Source: Phyto melanocephala
Taxonomy: Eukaryota; Arthropoda; Insecta; Diptera; Rhinophoridae
NCBI GenBank assembly: GCA_941918925.1
Contig: OW799234.1
Span: 110,769,128-110,833,127, forward strand
Reading direction: 5' to 3'
Length of the DNA: 64,000 bases
Both the position numbers and the translations under genes were made by a program. The notes below the pieces were generated by a model that was not told the DNA's origin, ran no database searches, and saw only the letters and a list, made by a program, of their open reading frames with translations. Position 1 is the first letter of the stretch; each line of letters opens with the position of its first letter. Shown here one piece after another: positions 60,587 through 64,000 of this stretch.

Positions 60587-61807
60587 TCTAATATATAAAA
60601 TTCTCGTGTCGTGGTATTTGTGATTGAACTCCTCGGAAATGGCTTAACCGATTTTCATGAAATTTCATGTGCATATCGGGTAGGTCTGAGAATCGGTCAA
60701 TATCTATTTTTCATACTCCTCAACGGCACGTCTTTTTTCACGCGACCTTCAGAAAGGCCATATTGCCAGACCGATTTTGTTGAAATTTTAACATAATATA
60801 ACTAAGAATCTGATATGATTTTTTTTTTAATTATTTGTATTGAAAATTCATATATGTAATACAATAATACAATTTCTATTTGGGGTCTCAGCGCCACTAG
60901 GGCATTACAGAGACAAGTTGATAGTTAAAGAAGTTAAATACAATGTATTACAGAAAAAAAATATATACATATATATAAATTTTATCATCTACTAATTTAT
61001 AATGTAAAATTAAATTTTATAATAATTAAATTATTTATTGGATTAGAAGCATTTCAATATTTTGTAACAAATAAACTTTTAATTTTCTTTTAAACAAGGA
61101 AATTGTACAACAATCCTGTATTTGTTGAGGTAAATTATTATATTCTAGACTACCTGGGTATTCAATTTTTTGTTTAGTAGTTTCCAAACGACATCTGGAC
61201 ATCCATAGATAGTGACTATTTCTAGTGTTGAAAGCAGTTTGATTTCTTGAAAACGTATGTTGACCAATATTATGTAAAACTTTGAAGACGTAGACTAATA
61301 ACTGCATTTTAAATAATCCAAGTACTGGCAACATATTTTTAGCTACATCTCTATACAAGGAAAGAGTAGGATAACGGCAAGGTATATTATATACGATTTT
61401 TAAGGATTTGTTTTGTAGTATTTGTAATGATTTCAGATCTGTATTTTTTTGAAACCCATAAATAAGGGCCATATAATTTAGATGACTTTGAATTAAGGTT
61501 TGAAAAACAATTAACTTCGTTGCTGCATTTAATCTGTATTACTTTTTTTACCACGCCTACTTGAATGCCCACTTTTAATAGTCCACAATTATTAGTCCAG
61601 CCAATGCAGAAATAAACGTTTAAGAATCAGCCAACATCAATTTACATACTCCTAAATATTTAGGGTGACTCACTAACTTCGATGAAATTTTAAACTAAGA
61701 TAGATCTGCATACCGTAGAACACACAAAGTTTACGTTCTTTTTTTAAGTAAAAAATATTTCCTAGAAATAATTTATATGGGAAAACAACGTTTGCCGGTT
61801 CAGCTAG
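60587..61807 (+). mobile_element. Helitron-like nonautonomous element
   Basis: It begins TCTAATATATAAAATTCTCG after an A and ends AACGTTTGCCGGTTCAGCTAG before a T: 5' TC, 3' CTAG and insertion between A and T are the Helitron pattern. The text after the start (GGCTTAACCGATTTTCATG) is common in insect Helitron-related repeats, from memory. No Rep/helicase sequence is present. A LINE fragment interrupts it at about 60820-61537. Confidence 0.65.
60820..61533 (-). pseudogene. CR1-like LINE, 3' end of ORF2 with 3' UTR
   Basis: The minus-strand frame from 61533 reads LIVFQTLIQSHLNYMALIYG, then LQILQNKSLKIVYN, and ends FKRKLKVYLLQ with a stop at 61037-61035. About 165 codons of the ORF2 C-terminus are intact. 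A 3' UTR with GCCCTAGTGGCGCTGAGACC follows to about 60850, and ends in AT-rich repeats. It is 5' truncated. The same protein region is found in the fragment at 29585-29884. It lies inside the Helitron-like element and so inserted later. Confidence 0.75.
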
Positions 61808-61812
61808 TGTTC

Positions 61813-62127
61813 TTATATTAATACCTTATAGTTAAAATTAAAAAAAGAGTCAAGAAATTGTCTGGAAGCTGCAACACTGACTGTGTTTAATAAAACAGAG
61901 GAATATGTGGTTTTTGCTAATGGTTTGAAATTACTGATTTTCAATACGGAAGTTCTCAAAAACAATTTTGATAATATAACCTTTTTTGTTTCTGTTAGAA
62001 ATGTGATATCATCTCTCGATAAAAGTTTTATTTGCGTAACTAGATTATAATGGGGGGTGCAATGCCCCAAACACACAAAATTGTTTTCCTCCTGCATAGA
62101 CTTTGAGATAAATTCACTATTAAACAT
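61813..62127 (-). other. Unassigned open frame, possible exon
   Basis: 104 codons on the minus strand with mixed composition, unlike the surrounding A/T tracts. After the last Lys codon comes AAG-GTATTAATATAAG, a plausible splice donor. Upstream in-frame stops are present, and the ATG context is unremarkable. No family recognised and no membrane or signal features seen. It could be a first coding exon, an old transposon fragment or chance. Confidence 0.25.
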
Positions 62128-62989
62128 ATGAAATTAACTCTTTTCTTTTTAAGTTTATGCCACCCCGAAAAAATTTGTAGCTGCGGCAATGATCAAGGTA
62201 GCTCTGTACTATATTTTACCTAACAGTTTTTGACCCAATCGAGTTCAGGGAGACATACTGATAGAAGATTCCGAAAAGTTTTCTAAAAAGTTGTATTTTG
62301 TTCCATTATTTGGGAAATACAATGTATAAAACATTTCAATTTAAACGATTTTTTCCTAAAGGGGTAAATAAATAAACAAGTTAAATTTTTTCATCACAAT
62401 TTCACGGTTATCAATTTAAATAACTATACTACTTATGCCCTGTATTATAATTTAATTAATTTTAAAACAAAAGCAAAAGAGGTTATTTTTAATTGTATAA
62501 CCATATTATCCGATAAACAGCCGCCTACCGAGAACAACCCAAATATTTTATTTAAAGTTTCTGGCAACACTGACATAAAGGAATTTCATGATCAAAAGTC
62601 ATTCCATACATTCACACATTTGTATGTACACGAAAAGAATAGCAAAAAAAAAATAAAAACTTGGAACAGAGAAATGAAAAACTGCAAAAGAAAGAAACAT
62701 AAAATATTCGCATTATGCAAATGCCCTCCCAAGAGGACTCAAAACGAAGATTTATGCTTCTGGCTATAAAATGAGGAAAGAAAATAAATAAAATATATAT
62801 CGAAGAAAAAACATTAAAAAATCTCTAAAGAAATTGTTTAAAAACTGGACACTGTGGGACAAAAAACTATAATCTTTGTCAACAAAAAAAATTTCAGGTT
62901 TTAGGTTTTAATTAATTTGAGTTTAAATTTAAATTTAAAAACAAACTAAATAATAATCATAAAAGTCTTAAATAATCATAGTATTAAAC
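62128..62989. other. AT-rich noncoding stretch
   Basis: Nothing recognised. Confidence 0.5.
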
Positions 62990-63965
62990 AATTTAAGATA
63001 TTCGGCTTGGCCAAATATTTGATACCCACCACCAATTTTGTGTACTTTTAAGCACAAAATTTATTATTTTGTTTTTAACAGTAATCTCTATACACTAAAA
63101 TATGTATCACTTTCTTTGTGTAACTTCTATTAATTTATTTTCCTAAATTATATAATAAAATCATCCGTAGAGCTATATAATCGAAATTTTATCACCATAC
63201 TTTTAATTTTGTCGGTTTTATAAGCTCTTTAGTTTTATTGATAGTGGTATATGCGTGAAGTAGGCATTAAAGTAGGCGTGGTAAATTAATTTCTGCTATT
63301 AAAGTAAACTTAGATATTTCAAAATAGATTCCTTTGTTCTTCAAAAATTTATAGAGAAAATATATGATTTTAGGATAAAGCGTTATATGGGAAGTGGACG
63401 TTAAAGTGGGCAAGTTGCCTTTATTTTCTAGAAAAATTTCATCATCACACATCAAATTCCGTCGCTTTTATGAGCTCTTAAATTTTATTAAAAGTAGATA
63501 ATGTTAGGAGTAGACGTTAAAGTAGGGGTGTAAAAGTAGCTTCTGCTAATAAATTCAACTAAGATATTTCAATATAGAGTCCTTTATTCTTCCACAATCT
63601 ATGTCCATGGACAAATTATATAAATTTAAGGTGGCCCGTTTTGTGGAAGGTGGACGTCAAAGTGGGCGTGTCACCTTTATTTTTTTGACATTTAAATAAC
63701 ATTGACCAGAGATCTATATATGCGAAATTTCATCATCGTACCTCTAATTCTATTGGTATTATGAGAATATGTGAGAAGTTGGCGTTAAAGTAGGCATATC
63801 GAAGTACTTTGTGTTAATGAATTTAACGTGCATGTCACCTTAATTTTCCGTTGTTACAAATCCATTGACCAAAAAAAATGTCTTGAAAAATTCAGAATTG
63901 TACATCTTATTTTGTCAGTTTCATTAAGTTTTAAATTTTCAGCAGACCGAAAAAGACACTGTGCG
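62990..63965 (+). repeat. Right copy of the array-bearing element, inverted to the left copy
   Basis: The head ATATTCGGC...GATACCCACCACCAATTTTG (62998-63040) matches the inverse of 1765-1924. The body repeats GTGGACGTTAAAGTGGGC-type motifs near 63261, 63391, 63510, 63647 and 63776, the complement of the CGCCCAC motifs at the left, with a looser period of about 250-266 bp. It ends CGAAAAAGACACTGTGC at 63965, the inverse of bases 3-20. Diverged and noncoding. Confidence 0.8.
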
Positions 63966-64000
63966 ATATAAATTTTCGTACATTTTGATGTATAATCAAA

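Overview
The window is nuclear DNA of a higher fly, most likely a calyptrate such as a blowfly or house-fly relative. The one confident host gene is an innexin-2 orthologue almost identical to Drosophila Inx2 as I know it. The rest is very AT-rich and packed with dipteran-type transposons: BEL/Pao, LOA/R1-like and CR1-like LINEs, DD41D mariner, hAT, pogo-like, Helitron, and many MITEs. The species cannot be read from the sequence with certainty. There are no bacterial features.

Layout. 1-1.9 kb: a repeat carrying a 288-bp tandem array, broken by a TTAA-flanked MITE. A diverged copy in opposite orientation closes the window at 63.0-64.0 kb. 4.1-4.7 kb: a LINE RNase H relic. 8.25-9.9 kb: a three-level nest of dispersed repeats. 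9.9-11.0 kb: a second TTAA MITE and a deleted mariner. 12.4-14.0 kb: two relics of the LINE whose long copy lies at 44-48 kb. 15.1-16.8 kb: a hAT-like nonautonomous element with another repeat inside. 17.5-18.6 kb: Inx2, uninterrupted coding sequence on +. 19-34 kb: AT-rich noncoding DNA with hairpin MITEs, two more copies of the dispersed family (called A here), a broken coding region of unknown nature (26.9-27.3 kb) and LINE fragments. 34.7-41.25 kb: a young BEL/Pao retrotransposon on the minus strand, with 362-bp LTRs differing at one base, a TAAAG target duplication and one in-frame stop. 43.8-48.1 kb: a 5'-truncated LINE on + with a 12-bp target duplication and two in-frame stops. 49.3-50.2 kb: a hAT relic whose ends carry TATCGATA motifs. 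52.1-57.2 kb: a TA-flanked MITE, a deleted mariner with an element inserted behind its start codon, and a pogo-like MITE. 58.5-59.3 kb: family A. 60.6-61.8 kb: a Helitron-like element containing a CR1-like LINE fragment.

Functionally, only Inx2 is a cellular gene: a gap-junction subunit in the plasma membrane. The mobile elements do not form a pathway; they record successive waves of insertion. Target duplications, matching ends and reading-frame junctions let the order be read in several places: BEL inside an older repeat, a MITE inside a mariner, a LINE inside a Helitron. Every transposase or polymerase here is interrupted, truncated or deleted, so none looks autonomous as it stands.
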